Shown: positions 36,612 to 44,247, numbered from the stretch's first letter. The stretch is 64,000 bases of DNA from CAZJYI01 sp964550025 (GCA_964550025.1 CAZJYI010000031.1:1-64000), one strand, 5' to 3'. Made by a program: numbers and translations. The notes: generated by a model from the letters alone, not told the origin.

Positions 36612-37763
36612 ATGCTACCGTTTGGATACGCAATAAGGAACCTCTTCCGTGACACGACCCGCCTTCTGCAGGCCGTGCTGGGCAGCGCCCTCGTTGTGCT
36701 GATGGTGATGGTGGCGGCCGCTATCAACAGCGGCATGCGCGATGTCCTGTCCGCGTCCGGCTCACGCGACAACGTGCTGCTTCTAGGAGCCGGTAGCGAG
36801 GAAAGCGTGCTGCGCAGCGAGATCGGTGAACGCTCGGCCGGTATCGCCGAGTCGAGCCTGGCCGGCATCGCGACCGTCGCGGGAGTGCGGGCGGTATCTC
36901 CGGAAGTGCACCAGATGACGTTCATCGCCGCCAAAGCCGGCGACAAACGACAGGCGTTCATGCGCGGTATCACGCCGCGAGCGCTGCTGGTGCATCGCCG
37001 CATTGTCCTGCACAGAGGGCAGTTCCCGAAGTCGGGGCAGCTCATGGTCGGGCGTCTGGCATGGCGGCGTCTGGGGCTACCCGCTGACGCGCTCCAACCC
37101 GGTCGTAGAGTCCTGGTGGAGGACGTCCCAATGACGGTTTCCGGAGTTTTCACTGCCCCGGGCACGGTGATGGAGTCCGAGGTGTGGATGCCCCTGGGCG
37201 ACCTGCGGTCGCTATCGCTGCGCGACAACCTGAGCTGCGTGGTGGTCCGCTTGGACGAGGGCGAGTTCGAGGACGTGGACCTGTTCACAAAACAGCGCCT
37301 TGACCTGGAGCTCTCTGCCCTGCGCGAGAGCGACTACTTCGCCCGTCTGTCGGCATTCTACGCCCCCGTGCGCGGCATGGCATGGATGACGGCCGTCCTG
37401 ATCGCAACGGGCGCACTCCTGGGAGGGTTGAACACGCTCTACGCGGCCTTCGCGCCGCGGATCCGGGAGATCGCGGCGCTGCAGGCGATCGGCTTCAGCC
37501 GGGGCACAATCATGTTCTCGCTTGTGCAGGAATCGACACTGGCATGTCTATGCGGCACGCTGGTGGCGGCGATCGTAGCGCTCTGGGTGTTGGACGGGAC
37601 GGCGGTCTCGTTTTCGATCGGCAGTTTCGTGCTGCGCGTAACCCCGCGGGTCGCCCTGGCCGGGCTCTTTACGGGGCTTGGGCTCGGCATGCTGGGGGCC
37701 GTGCCGCCGGGACTGCGTTGTCTGTTGCCCCCGCTGCCGAGCGCACTGCGATCGGCGGGGTAA
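36612..37763 (+). CDS. FtsX-like ABC permease, second subunit
   Basis: A 383-residue protein four bases after the first permease, with the same topology: an N-terminal helix (about 20-40), a periplasmic domain and three C-terminal helices starting near 255. It contains the typical IREIAALQAIGFSRGTI segment between the helices. The two permeases are diverged, so the transporter is probably a heterodimer. Its cargo is unknown; MacB-like systems export peptides, siderophores or small molecules, and LolCDE moves lipoproteins. Confidence 0.9.
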   Translation: MLPFGYAIRNLFRDTTRLLQAVLGSALVVLMVMVAAAINSGMRDVLSASGSRDNVLLLGAGSEESVLRSEIGERSAGIAESSLAGIATVAGVRAVSPEVHQMTFIAAKAGDKRQAFMRGITPRALLVHRRIVLHRGQFPKSGQLMVGRLAWRRLGLPADALQPGRRVLVEDVPMTVSGVFTAPGTVMESEVWMPLGDLRSLSLRDNLSCVVVRLDEGEFEDVDLFTKQRLDLELSALRESDYFARLSAFYAPVRGMAWMTAVLIATGALLGGLNTLYAAFAPRIREIAALQAIGFSRGTIMFSLVQESTLACLCGTLVAAIVALWVLDGTAVSFSIGSFVLRVTPRVALAGLFTGLGLGMLGAVPPGLRCLLPPLPSALRSAG

Positions 37764-37829
37764 CGTGTTGAACCAGGGAGGGACAATTGGCCACAAGGAG
37801 CATAGCCGCATCCAAACGGGAGTGTTGGA

Positions 37830-37892
37830 CAGGATCAACAGGATCTACAGGATAGCCCTTCCCATCCTTTTGATCCCGCAAATCCTGTCAAG
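37830..37892. repeat. ACAGGAT repeat with inverted partner
   Basis: ACAGGATC, ACAGGATC and ACAGGATA occur in near-tandem, followed after about 30 bases by an inverted copy (ATCCTGTC). The arms can form a hairpin between the permease gene and the lipoprotein gene. Such AGGATTnACAGGAT tracts are widespread intergenic repeats. Confidence 0.7.
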
Positions 37893-37911
37893 AAGACAAG
37901 AAAATGGTGGG

Positions 37912-37922
37912 TTGTAGTACAA
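37912..37922. promoter_or_regulatory. TTGTAGTACAA palindrome
   Basis: A perfect 5-1-5 palindrome 26 bases before the lipoprotein start. The same 11 bases occur at 44248-44258, 35 bases before the second ACP gene. It could be an operator or part of a promoter; I know of no regulator for it. Confidence 0.4.
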
Positions 37923-37947
37923 GAGACACAGAAGGAGGATGAACGAG

Positions 37948-38469
37948 ATGAAGAGAGAGATTATTGCGACCATGGTTCTGTGTGGACTGATTGCAGGATG
38001 CGGCGGGAAAACCGAGAAACCAACGGCGGTCGTCGTCCCGACCCCGGACGTTTTCGTGGCGACCGAGCCCGCGGGAACGCCGGCGCCGATTCCGCAAGCG
38101 CGGAAAGAGCTCAAGGCTGGAGACGAGGTTGTCCTGAAAGGGCTGGTCATGGGCGTAATGACGCCTTTCGTCGATGGACGGGCCGTCTTCGTTCTCGGCG
38201 ACGAGGGGACAATCACTCCCTGCAATGCCAGGGACGATGACCACTGCCCGACCCCGTGGGATGTGTGCTGCGATTCCCCAGAAGCCAAGGTAGCGGGAAC
38301 GGCCACGATCCAGGTTCTGGGTGAAGACGGCAAGGTGCTGGCGCTCGGACTGAAGGGCGTTGGCGGGCTGAAGGAACTGAGCCGCGTAACCGTCCGCGGC
38401 GTGGTGGCGCCCATGTCGTCGGCACAGGCCTTCGTGGTCAACGCGACGGCGATTCACGTGGCAAAGTAA
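37948..38469 (+). CDS. Lipoprotein with CPTPWDVCC motif
   Basis: A 173-residue lipoprotein. The second ATG (37948) is chosen because AGGAGG would be too close to the first. The lipobox is LIAGC (Cys18). After a Pro-rich linker, the domain from about residue 50 looks like a small beta-barrel and contains the dense cysteine motif C-N-A-R-D-D-D-H-C-P-T-P-W-D-V-C-C. A similar C-x-T-P-W-D-x-C-C motif is known from lipoproteins of planctomycete-type bacteria with unknown role. It lies between the ABC permeases and the TolC-like gene, so it is probably a periplasmic accessory of this export system. Metal binding by the Cys cluster is possible but unproven. Confidence 0.75.
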   Translation: MKREIIATMVLCGLIAGCGGKTEKPTAVVVPTPDVFVATEPAGTPAPIPQARKELKAGDEVVLKGLVMGVMTPFVDGRAVFVLGDEGTITPCNARDDDHCPTPWDVCCDSPEAKVAGTATIQVLGEDGKVLALGLKGVGGLKELSRVTVRGVVAPMSSAQAFVVNATAIHVAK

Positions 38470-38486
38470 CGAAGGGAACCGATGCC

Positions 38487-39836
38487 ATGACACGGTCAAG
38501 GCGGATAAGCACGTGGTGTGCAGTCGTGCTTGCGTGGCGATTGTGCGCAACGGCCGGTGCCGACGACGCATCGCAGGGCTGGGGTGCCCTGGTGGGTACT
38601 CCCGGCCTGGACGGCCGGATTCGCGCCGCGCTTGCCGACGCACCATCGCTGGACGCCTCGCGCGCATCGCTGCGCGTGGCCTCCGCTGCAGGACGGGTCG
38701 CGCGGGCCGAGGGACGCCCCACGCTCGATGCGCATCTTGACGCTCGCGGCGGAAGTCGGCGAAACGCAATGACGGAAGGTGAGACCGACGATCTCGAACC
38801 GTTTTCCGCGGGTGTCAACGCATCGTGGGAGCTTGATGCCTTCGGCCGCATTCGTGCCGCCGTAAGCGCCACGGAGTTCGCGCAACGGGCACAGGAACAC
38901 ATGCTGCACGACAACCGGTTGGCTTTCGCCGCGGAGATCGCGCGTCGCTACGTCGAGGGGCGCCTTCACGTTGACCGGCGCGGCGTTCGCCGCGAGGCAC
39001 TCACATCTCACGAGAACGTAGTTGCCTACCATGCCAAACGGGTAGCGGCCGGGTTGGCGCGTGCGGAGGAACAGGAACGGGCTGCCGCCGCCCGCCTGCT
39101 AGCGCAGCGGTCGCTGGAGCAGGCTGAAGAGGAGTTGGCTGCGCTGTCGGCGCGATGGCGGTACCTCGTACCGGAGGATGACGCGCCGCCGTTCTCCGCG
39201 GCGGCTCCTCTCCCTGGCTCTCTGCCCCGACTCCCGGACAGCGATGCGCTGCACGCCTACGCCGTGAAGCGCCCGGACGTGCAGGCTGCTCACGCCCTGC
39301 GCATGCGGGCCGAACACGAAACGAAAGCCGCGGTCCGTAACCAGTGGCCTTCCCTGCAAGCCGTGGCCAGGGCGGAAGGGGACGGTCCGTCGCCCGTCGA
39401 CAAGCCCGAGGAATGGGTAGCGTGGGCCGGCGCGCGATTGTCGCTTCCGCTTTTGGTTCCGGATGGAAGCGCCGCCGTGGAGCTCCGTCGAGGCGAAACC
39501 GACGCGCGTGCCGCGCTTTACGAGGAAGCCGTGCGTCTGGCACTGCTCGACATCCGCGAAACTTTCGTCAAACGACGGCACGCCGAAAAACGCTGGCAGG
39601 CTTCGATCGACGAGGCCACGCAGTTCAAGGGCGCACTCGATTCGGTCAGCCGGCGATTCGATCAGGGCCTTGTGCCGGTAACGACGCTCGAAACGGCCCG
39701 TCGTGCCTGGCTGCAAGCGGACGAACGACGTCGGGAGCTTCATGCCGCCGCCCTGCAACGCCACATCGCCTTCGTGCGTGCCTGCGGGGGACCGGCAGCA
39801 CTCGCGGGTCACCAGCCCCGGTCAGCGCCCCATTGA
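38487..39836 (+). CDS. TolC-like outer-membrane efflux protein
   Basis: A 449-residue protein with a signal peptide (residues 1-25) and the internal duplication of the outer-membrane efflux family. Long Ala/Glu/Arg helices alternate with short strands. W-E-L-D-A-F-G-R-I-R ends the first strand pair, and K-R-P-D-V-x-A-A-H-A-L-R marks the second half, both characteristic of the family. With the membrane-fusion protein and ABC genes upstream, it completes a tripartite envelope-spanning exporter. It starts 17 bases after the lipoprotein gene. Confidence 0.92.
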   Translation: MTRSRRISTWCAVVLAWRLCATAGADDASQGWGALVGTPGLDGRIRAALADAPSLDASRASLRVASAAGRVARAEGRPTLDAHLDARGGSRRNAMTEGETDDLEPFSAGVNASWELDAFGRIRAAVSATEFAQRAQEHMLHDNRLAFAAEIARRYVEGRLHVDRRGVRREALTSHENVVAYHAKRVAAGLARAEEQERAAAARLLAQRSLEQAEEELAALSARWRYLVPEDDAPPFSAAAPLPGSLPRLPDSDALHAYAVKRPDVQAAHALRMRAEHETKAAVRNQWPSLQAVARAEGDGPSPVDKPEEWVAWAGARLSLPLLVPDGSAAVELRRGETDARAALYEEAVRLALLDIRETFVKRRHAEKRWQASIDEATQFKGALDSVSRRFDQGLVPVTTLETARRAWLQADERRRELHAAALQRHIAFVRACGGPAALAGHQPRSAPH

Positions 39837-39965
39837 CATGACTCATGATTGAAGTTCCCGTCAGCGGTGTGTATCTCCGTTGCCCACCGCGCACGGCACA
39901 GCGCAGTCCGGCCGCACGTGATGGGGAAACAATCATGGAATACGCCACATGCGCAGAACAGGTTC

Positions 39966-40024
39966 CCCGGTGGCGCCCCGCTCCCGCGGGGTGACTGGTC
40001 CCGCCGGCTTTCCTGCCGGCGGGA
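39966..40024. repeat. Hairpin-pair repeat homologous to 27268-27323
   Basis: CCCCGGTGGCG, a CCCCGC/GCGGGG hairpin, GTGACTGGTC, then a CCGCCGGC/GCCGGCGG hairpin. The order and spacers match the first two units at 27265-27320 (CCCCGGTAGCG, same first hairpin, GTGACCAGT, second hairpin), but the second stem has different bases. It lies between the TolC-like gene and the tRNA cluster. Confidence 0.8.
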
Positions 40025-40052
40025 GGGGACGGTGTGACCGGAGGGAGGCCAA

Positions 40053-40129
40053 TGGTGTCCGAGGTGGGATTCGAACCCACAACATGCAGCTCATGCGGTC
40101 TGCGCGTATCCCTGTTCCGCCACTCGGAC
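40053..40129 (-). tRNA. tRNA-like gene with abnormal anticodon arm, Leu-like (possible pseudogene)
   Basis: On the minus strand there is a perfect 7-bp acceptor stem (GTCCGAG/CTCGGAC), a perfect T-arm (GTGGG-TTCGAAT-CCCAC), a D-arm resembling tRNA-Leu (GCG/CGC) and an encoded CCA. The anticodon region does not fold normally. Only GCAG/CTGC pair, leaving a 10-base loop (ACCGCATGAG) with no standard U33-anticodon frame, and the long variable arm expected for tRNA-Leu is missing. It is the last member of a tRNA cluster. It may be decayed, misassembled or an atypical tRNA. Confidence 0.55.
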
Positions 40130-40176
40130 ACGTCCGTCAGTCATCAGTCATCGGCACTACGGGAGCCGTTCCTTGC

Positions 40177-40251
40177 TGGTGCCCCGGCGGAGACTCGAAC
40201 TCCGCTCACGAGATTGAAAGTCTCGTATCCTAACCGCTGGACGACCGGGGC
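40177..40251 (-). tRNA. tRNA-Glu (anticodon UUC)
   Basis: Full cloverleaf on the minus strand: acceptor GCCCCGG/CCGGGGC, anticodon arm CGAGA-CTTTCAA-TCTCG (anticodon TTC in DNA), T-arm GCGGA-GTTCGAG-TCTCCGC region, encoded CCA. Confidence 0.95.
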
Positions 40252-40319
40252 CCCTTTCCTCTACTGGTCCCGCCTCGGGGCGGGCGGGCTCGCCGCGCCG
40301 TAGCCTTGGCGAAGGCGGG

Positions 40320-40392
40320 TGGGTGCGGTGAGGCTCGAACTCACGTCACCCGGAGTAAAAATCCGGTGCTCGACCAACTGAGCTACACACCC
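40320..40392 (-). tRNA. tRNA-Lys (anticodon UUU)
   Basis: Full cloverleaf on the minus strand: acceptor GGGTGTG/CGCACCC with one G:U pair, anticodon arm CCGGA-TTTTTAC-TCCGG (anticodon TTT), T-loop TTCGAGC. The 3' end reads ACCC rather than ACCA, so CCA must be added after transcription, unlike the flanking tRNAs. Confidence 0.95.
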
Positions 40393-40445
40393 GTTCCGTC
40401 TGTCGTTGTCTCCTTCTTCGGCCGCCCCGCTCCCGGAGCGGCAAC

Positions 40446-40521
40446 TGGTCGGGCAGGCCGGGGTTGAACCGGCGACTTCGTGATCCCAGGTCACGCGCGC
40501 TGCCGACTGCGCTACTGCCCG
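40446..40521 (-). tRNA. tRNA-Pro (anticodon UGG)
   Basis: Full cloverleaf on the minus strand: acceptor CGGGCAG/CTGCCCG, anticodon arm CGTGA-CCTGGGA-TCACG (anticodon TGG), encoded CCA. It is the first tRNA of the cluster. A GC-rich hairpin (40427-40441) follows its 3' end. Confidence 0.95.
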
Positions 40522-40532
40522 AATCCAGACAC

Positions 40533-40564
40533 AAAAAAACCCTCGGAAGCTCTCGCTCCGAGGG
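40533..40564 (-). terminator. Rho-independent terminator upstream of the tRNA cluster
   Basis: On the minus strand CCCTCGGAGC pairs with GCTTCCGAGGG around a short loop, followed by seven T. It ends only about 11 bases before tRNA-Pro. It terminates the small transcription unit starting near 40720, so the tRNAs need read-through or another promoter. Confidence 0.88.
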
Positions 40565-40590
40565 TGCCACCTCCGACATGTTCCCTGGTC

Positions 40591-40698
40591 CTACGGCGAC
40601 AGACCACAGGCATGCCGGACACCCTCGGCGCGGCGTTCTTCCGGACGCCGTGCTGAGAACCCAGCTTTCTCGATACCTGTGTTCCGTAGCATGCTCAT
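40591..40698 (-). CDS. 35-residue small ORF in its own transcription unit
   Basis: ATG at 40698 follows AAAGGA at seven-base spacing. The frame encodes 35 residues that are strongly basic and charged (several Arg/Glu pairs such as RRPEERR), ending in TAG at 40591-40593. A promoter (40727-40755) and terminator (40533-40564) bracket it exactly, giving a transcript of about 185 nt. No similarity is recognised. The unit could instead be a structured small RNA, since the GGCGT/ACGCC part forms a hairpin. Promoter and terminator are well supported; translation is less certain. Confidence 0.5.
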   Translation of the reverse strand: MSMLRNTGIEKAGFSARRPEERRAEGVRHACGLSP

Positions 40699-40726
40699 CG
40701 ATCCATCCTTTCAAATGATGAAACGC

Positions 40727-40755
40727 ACATTACCACAACACCCCTCGTCAGTCAA
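40727..40755 (-). promoter_or_regulatory. Sigma-70-type promoter of the small-ORF unit
   Basis: TTGACT (40750-40755), a 17-base spacer, then TAATGT (40727-40732) on the minus strand. An extended -10 TG sits immediately upstream of the hexamer. Transcription should start near 40720, about 20 bases before the small ORF. Confidence 0.72.
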
Positions 40756-41028
40756 TGCGCGATTTTCGCTGGACGGCACCAACGCTTTCACCGTCCGCCA
40801 CGAGGCCATCGTCGCCACGCCCCCGACGAACATCCACGCCGGCGCCGTCACCGGACTCCCCCAGGCCTTCTACCGCATCGAGCGGCAGAGGTAGCTCCTC
40901 TCATTTGCGGCTTGCCAATGCATCGATAAAACCGGAGTATGCAGCGAAACGACACTGCGGAAGAGCGGCGGGCGGCGTGCATCCGGCCGCCAGACAGGTT
41001 CGCGACATCGCTTGGAGAGGAAGTGCGA

Positions 41029-41313
41029 ATGAGTGAGAAGATACCCGAGCAGGAGCTGGCACCTATCAAGCAGAAGCTGAAGGAGCTGCTGGTAAGTAGT
41101 CTGTCGCTGGAAGACGTCTCCCCCGAAGACATCCAGGATGATGATCCTCTCTTCGGCGAAGGTCTCGGGCTCGACTCCCTTGACGCAGTGGAAATCGTGG
41201 TCCTGCTGCAGCGCAACTTCGGGCTCGAAGTCAAGGACATGGAAAAGGGTCGGCAGATCTTTCAATCGGTCACCACTTTGGCCGAGTACGTCTACGAGAA
41301 CGCGAACGACTAG
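41029..41313 (+). CDS. Acyl carrier protein 1
   Basis: A 94-residue acidic protein starting at 41029, where GGAGAGG precedes the ATG. The phosphopantetheine site is GLDSLDAVE with Ser50. Helical pattern and length match acyl carrier proteins. It is the first gene of the ten-gene acyl-modification cluster and presumably carries the chain extended by the ketosynthase encoded next. It is distinct from ACP2 in the same cluster, which suggests separate starter and extender roles or two pathway stages. Confidence 0.92.
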   Translation: MSEKIPEQELAPIKQKLKELLVSSLSLEDVSPEDIQDDDPLFGEGLGLDSLDAVEIVVLLQRNFGLEVKDMEKGRQIFQSVTTLAEYVYENAND

Positions 41314-41382
41314 GAGCGGGGCGGACCTCGGCTGCATCCGAGTCCAAGCGGCTCCCGGGCCGTCTTGTCCCTTGACACGCGC

Positions 41383-42564
41383 ATGAGCAGACCGGTTTGG
41401 ATCACGGGGCTGGGCGCTATCTCCGCACTCGGCGACGGCGTACCCGCCACGCTGGGCGCGCTCGCCGCCGGGGAAAGACATTGCGGCCCCGTGAGCCTGT
41501 TCGAAAGCGACCTCGCCTGCCCCGTCTTCGAGGTCCGCGGCATACCGCCGGACGACTCGCCGGAAGCTCCCATGCGCACGGTTCAGCTCGCGCTGCGCGC
41601 GGTGGACGAAGCCCTGTCGGACGCGGGACTGACCACCCCCCTCTCCGGCCTGCGCGTCGGCGTCTGTATGGGCACGACTGTCGCCTGCCAGCTCAACGAC
41701 ATCGACTTCTACGCCCGCTTTCGCGCGACCGGCGAGGCCCCGATGCATTCGGTCGAACGTTATCTCAAGGCCAACCTGGCGGATGCGGTGGCCGAGGCAA
41801 TCGGCTCAAGCGGCCCCGGGCTGACCGTGGCCAACGCCTGCTCTTCCGGCACGGACGCCATCGGCACGGCCGTGTCGTGGCTGCGAAGCGGCTTGTGCGA
41901 CATCGCGGTGGCCGGGGGCGCCGACGAGCTCAACCGCGTGCCGCTGTGCGGGTTCAACGCCCTGGGAGTGGCCAGTCCGGAACCGTGCAAGCCCTACGAT
42001 GCAACCCGGCGAGGCCTGAACCTCGGCGAGGGCGCCGGCGTCCTGGTACTGGAAACGGAAGAGAGCGCGCGGGCGCGGGGCGTTGCCGGCACGTTGCGGC
42101 TCGCGGGCTACGGCTCTTACGCGGATGCCTACCACCTGACGGCGCCCAGCCCTGACGGGGCCAGCCTCGAGGCCGCCATTCGCGAGGCCGTCCGCCAGGC
42201 CGGCATCACGCTGAATCGCGTTGCTTTCGTCAACACGCACGGGACGGCGACGCGCGACAACGACAAGGTGGAGGGCAGCGTACTGGCACGTCTCTTCGGC
42301 CCCTCGCTCCCGTTTGTGTCCACCAAGGGCTACACGGGGCATACCCTCGGAGCGGCTGGAGGACTCGAGGCCGTCTTCACCGCACTTGCCCTGCGGGAGG
42401 GATGGGCGCCGGCCAGCGCCGGGTTCGAGCAAGTTGACGAAGAGATCGCCATGGCGCCCCTGACGGCGAGGACCGACTTACAGGGATCGTATGCCCTTTC
42501 CACCTCGTTGGCCTTCGGCGGCAACAACTCGGCCGTCATCATTGAAGCGCGGAGGGGGGAATGA
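41383..42564 (+). CDS. Beta-ketoacyl synthase (FabF-like), catalytically intact
   Basis: A 393-residue thiolase-fold ketosynthase from the ATG at 41383 (a TTG at 41365 is an alternative). The catalytic triad is complete: Cys153 in NACSSGTD, His286 in NTHGTATRDND and His320 in KGYTGHTLGAAGG, with Lys315. The C-terminal glycine-rich FGGNNSA is also present. It should elongate an ACP-bound acyl chain by decarboxylative condensation. It overlaps the next gene by ATGA, so the two proteins are translationally coupled, as ketosynthase/chain-length-factor pairs are. Confidence 0.93.
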   Translation: MSRPVWITGLGAISALGDGVPATLGALAAGERHCGPVSLFESDLACPVFEVRGIPPDDSPEAPMRTVQLALRAVDEALSDAGLTTPLSGLRVGVCMGTTVACQLNDIDFYARFRATGEAPMHSVERYLKANLADAVAEAIGSSGPGLTVANACSSGTDAIGTAVSWLRSGLCDIAVAGGADELNRVPLCGFNALGVASPEPCKPYDATRRGLNLGEGAGVLVLETEESARARGVAGTLRLAGYGSYADAYHLTAPSPDGASLEAAIREAVRQAGITLNRVAFVNTHGTATRDNDKVEGSVLARLFGPSLPFVSTKGYTGHTLGAAGGLEAVFTALALREGWAPASAGFEQVDEEIAMAPLTARTDLQGSYALSTSLAFGGNNSAVIIEARRGE

Positions 42565-43634
42565 CACCGGCGAGCATTCTAGGTATAGGCATCGTGTTCT
42601 CGCGTGGCCGCGGAAGGAACGCGCTGGAATGCGCCCTTTCAGGAGGCTGGGTTCCGCCTTCCGCGCCCGCCGACGGCGCCCCCGGCTGGGCGTTCCCCGC
42701 GTACCGTATCAGCTCGGAGACGCTCTCGGACAAGGCGGTGTTGCGCCCCATGCGACGCGCGGACCGTTTCAGCAAACTGGCTGCGCTGGCCGCGTGGGAC
42801 GCGGCCCGGGAGGCCGGGATTTCGCCCGCGGGCGAACGCCATACCGGCATCGTGCTCTCCTCGGCGTTCGGCCCGCACGTCACCACCTTCAAGTTCCTGG
42901 ACGACATCATCCAGTACGGCTGCAGAGGGGTCTCCCCCACGATCTTCTCGCACTCGGTCCACAACGCCGCCGCCTCCTACATCGCAAAGCTCCTCGATTG
43001 CCGCGGTCCTACTCAGACCGTAACCCGTTTTGGATTCAGTTTTCACGAGGCGTTGCGGCTGGCCGGAGCGTGGCTGGAGGAAGGCCGTTGCGATCACGTG
43101 CTTCTCGGCGCCGTTGACGAGTGCGGAACGGCCATGGAGTATTGCTGCAGCCAGATGCTGCAACCGGCGCCCGACGGCAGAATCAAGCCGTTTGACCTGG
43201 CAGACGCGCCGGTTGCCGTTCCCGGAGAGGCGGGCGTCTTCTTCGTACTGGGCCGGCCCCATGCCTCGTCGGACGCGTGGGCACGCATTGCCGTACGGGA
43301 TGAACCACTGCCCGGCACGGCAAAGGCCGACCTGCTGGTTCTCGACGCCGACGGTATGTCCGGCAGCGAAAGCGGTCTGCGCGCCCTGGTTGACGAATCA
43401 ACGCCCGTGGCAGCCTATGCGCCGCTTTTCGGGAGCATCATGACGGGGAGTGCGCTCAGCGCCGCCGTTGCGGCCTTATCACTTCAACGAGGACGCGCTT
43501 TCGGATCCCCGGTGCTCGACAACCCGCACGGCCTGAACCTGTGCGCACAGGACACTCCCGTTTCGCGCATCGTGTGCGCAAAACGGGATTGCAAGGACCG
43601 GGTCGCAATGCTTGAATTGGCGGCGAACTCTTGA
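42561..43634 (+). CDS. Ketosynthase-like protein lacking all catalytic residues (chain-length-factor-like)
   Basis: A 357-residue protein with the ketosynthase fold pattern: SSAFGPH early, the HSVHNAAAS segment, and the dimer-interface region. In the segment aligned with the catalytic Cys of the upstream enzyme (T-V-A-N-A-C), this protein reads T-V-T-R-F-G, with Gly158 in place of Cys. The two His motifs (NTHGT and KGYTGHT) are absent; the second region reads LFGSIMTGSAL. It cannot condense by itself. Coupled translation with the active enzyme suggests a heterodimer like the KS/CLF pairs of type II polyketide or aryl-polyene pathways. That role is inferred. Confidence 0.8.
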   Translation: MTPASILGIGIVFSRGRGRNALECALSGGWVPPSAPADGAPGWAFPAYRISSETLSDKAVLRPMRRADRFSKLAALAAWDAAREAGISPAGERHTGIVLSSAFGPHVTTFKFLDDIIQYGCRGVSPTIFSHSVHNAAASYIAKLLDCRGPTQTVTRFGFSFHEALRLAGAWLEEGRCDHVLLGAVDECGTAMEYCCSQMLQPAPDGRIKPFDLADAPVAVPGEAGVFFVLGRPHASSDAWARIAVRDEPLPGTAKADLLVLDADGMSGSESGLRALVDESTPVAAYAPLFGSIMTGSALSAAVAALSLQRGRAFGSPVLDNPHGLNLCAQDTPVSRIVCAKRDCKDRVAMLELAANS

Positions 43635-43650
43635 CGCGGAGGAGGAACGG

Positions 43651-44226
43651 ATGAAGACAGCCTTTTGGAAACGCCTGGTTCCCGTCCTGTTACCGGCATG
43701 CCTGGCTGCGTCGACGCTCTGCGCCGCATTCGGCCCCACGGGGAAGCACTACTACACGCGTGTCAACATCTGGTACGAACGCCCTGACCGCATCTACTCG
43801 ACCAACTACCACAAGGGCTCGATTCTGCCCGTCGGCACCAAGGTCAAGATCCTCGACTTCAATGACAAAGCCATCACGTTCCTGGACGAGGCCAAATCGC
43901 AGACTTACACGATCGAGTTCGTCAGCAGGCACAGCCGTCTGACGCCACAGGAGTACTTCGAACGTCACTTCTCGGAGAAGAGCGTGCTGGCAGAGGGCGG
44001 TTCCTTCAGCAAGTTCACAGACAAAGAAAAGGCCAACATCAAGGCGGGAACCGTCGTGCCCGGCATGTCCGCTCCCGCGGTCGTCATGGCATACGGCTAC
44101 CCTCCCAGCCACCGCACGCCGGATCTGGGGGCCGACATCTGGCGCTACTGGAGCAACCGCATCATGTCGTTCAAGATTGTCTTCAACGAAGGCAAGGTCG
44201 TTGACGCAGGCCGTGCGGCTCCCTGA
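43651..44226 (+). CDS. Exported BamE/SmpA-like protein within the acyl cluster
   Basis: A 191-residue protein starting at 43651 after GGAGGAGG, with a signal peptide (residues 1-26, ending near CAA). The C-terminal third has the pattern of the BamE/SmpA fold: G-M-S-x-x-A-V-V-M-A-Y-G-Y-P, then W-R-Y-W-S-N-R and a final strand FNEGKVV. The N-terminal half has SH3-like strands (G-T-K-V-K-I-L-D-F). An exported protein inside a biosynthetic operon hints that the product goes to the envelope and that this protein helps sense or place it. It is followed by a TTGTAGTACAA palindrome. Confidence 0.75.
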   Translation: MKTAFWKRLVPVLLPACLAASTLCAAFGPTGKHYYTRVNIWYERPDRIYSTNYHKGSILPVGTKVKILDFNDKAITFLDEAKSQTYTIEFVSRHSRLTPQEYFERHFSEKSVLAEGGSFSKFTDKEKANIKAGTVVPGMSAPAVVMAYGYPPSHRTPDLGADIWRYWSNRIMSFKIVFNEGKVVDAGRAAP

Positions 44227-44247
44227 GCACGAGACCGGAATGACGGA

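Noticed and set aside
35345..37288. A 647-codon minus-strand open frame opposite the FtsX-like permeases
   Set aside because: It has no ribosome-binding site and no domain, and it is antisense to well-supported permease genes.
40533..40720. The small transcript considered as the signal-recognition-particle RNA, because it contains TCCGGAAG
   Set aside because: The conserved asymmetric loop and flanking helix of the SRP RNA are absent. The TCCGGAAG lies in a simple GGCGT/ACGCC hairpin.
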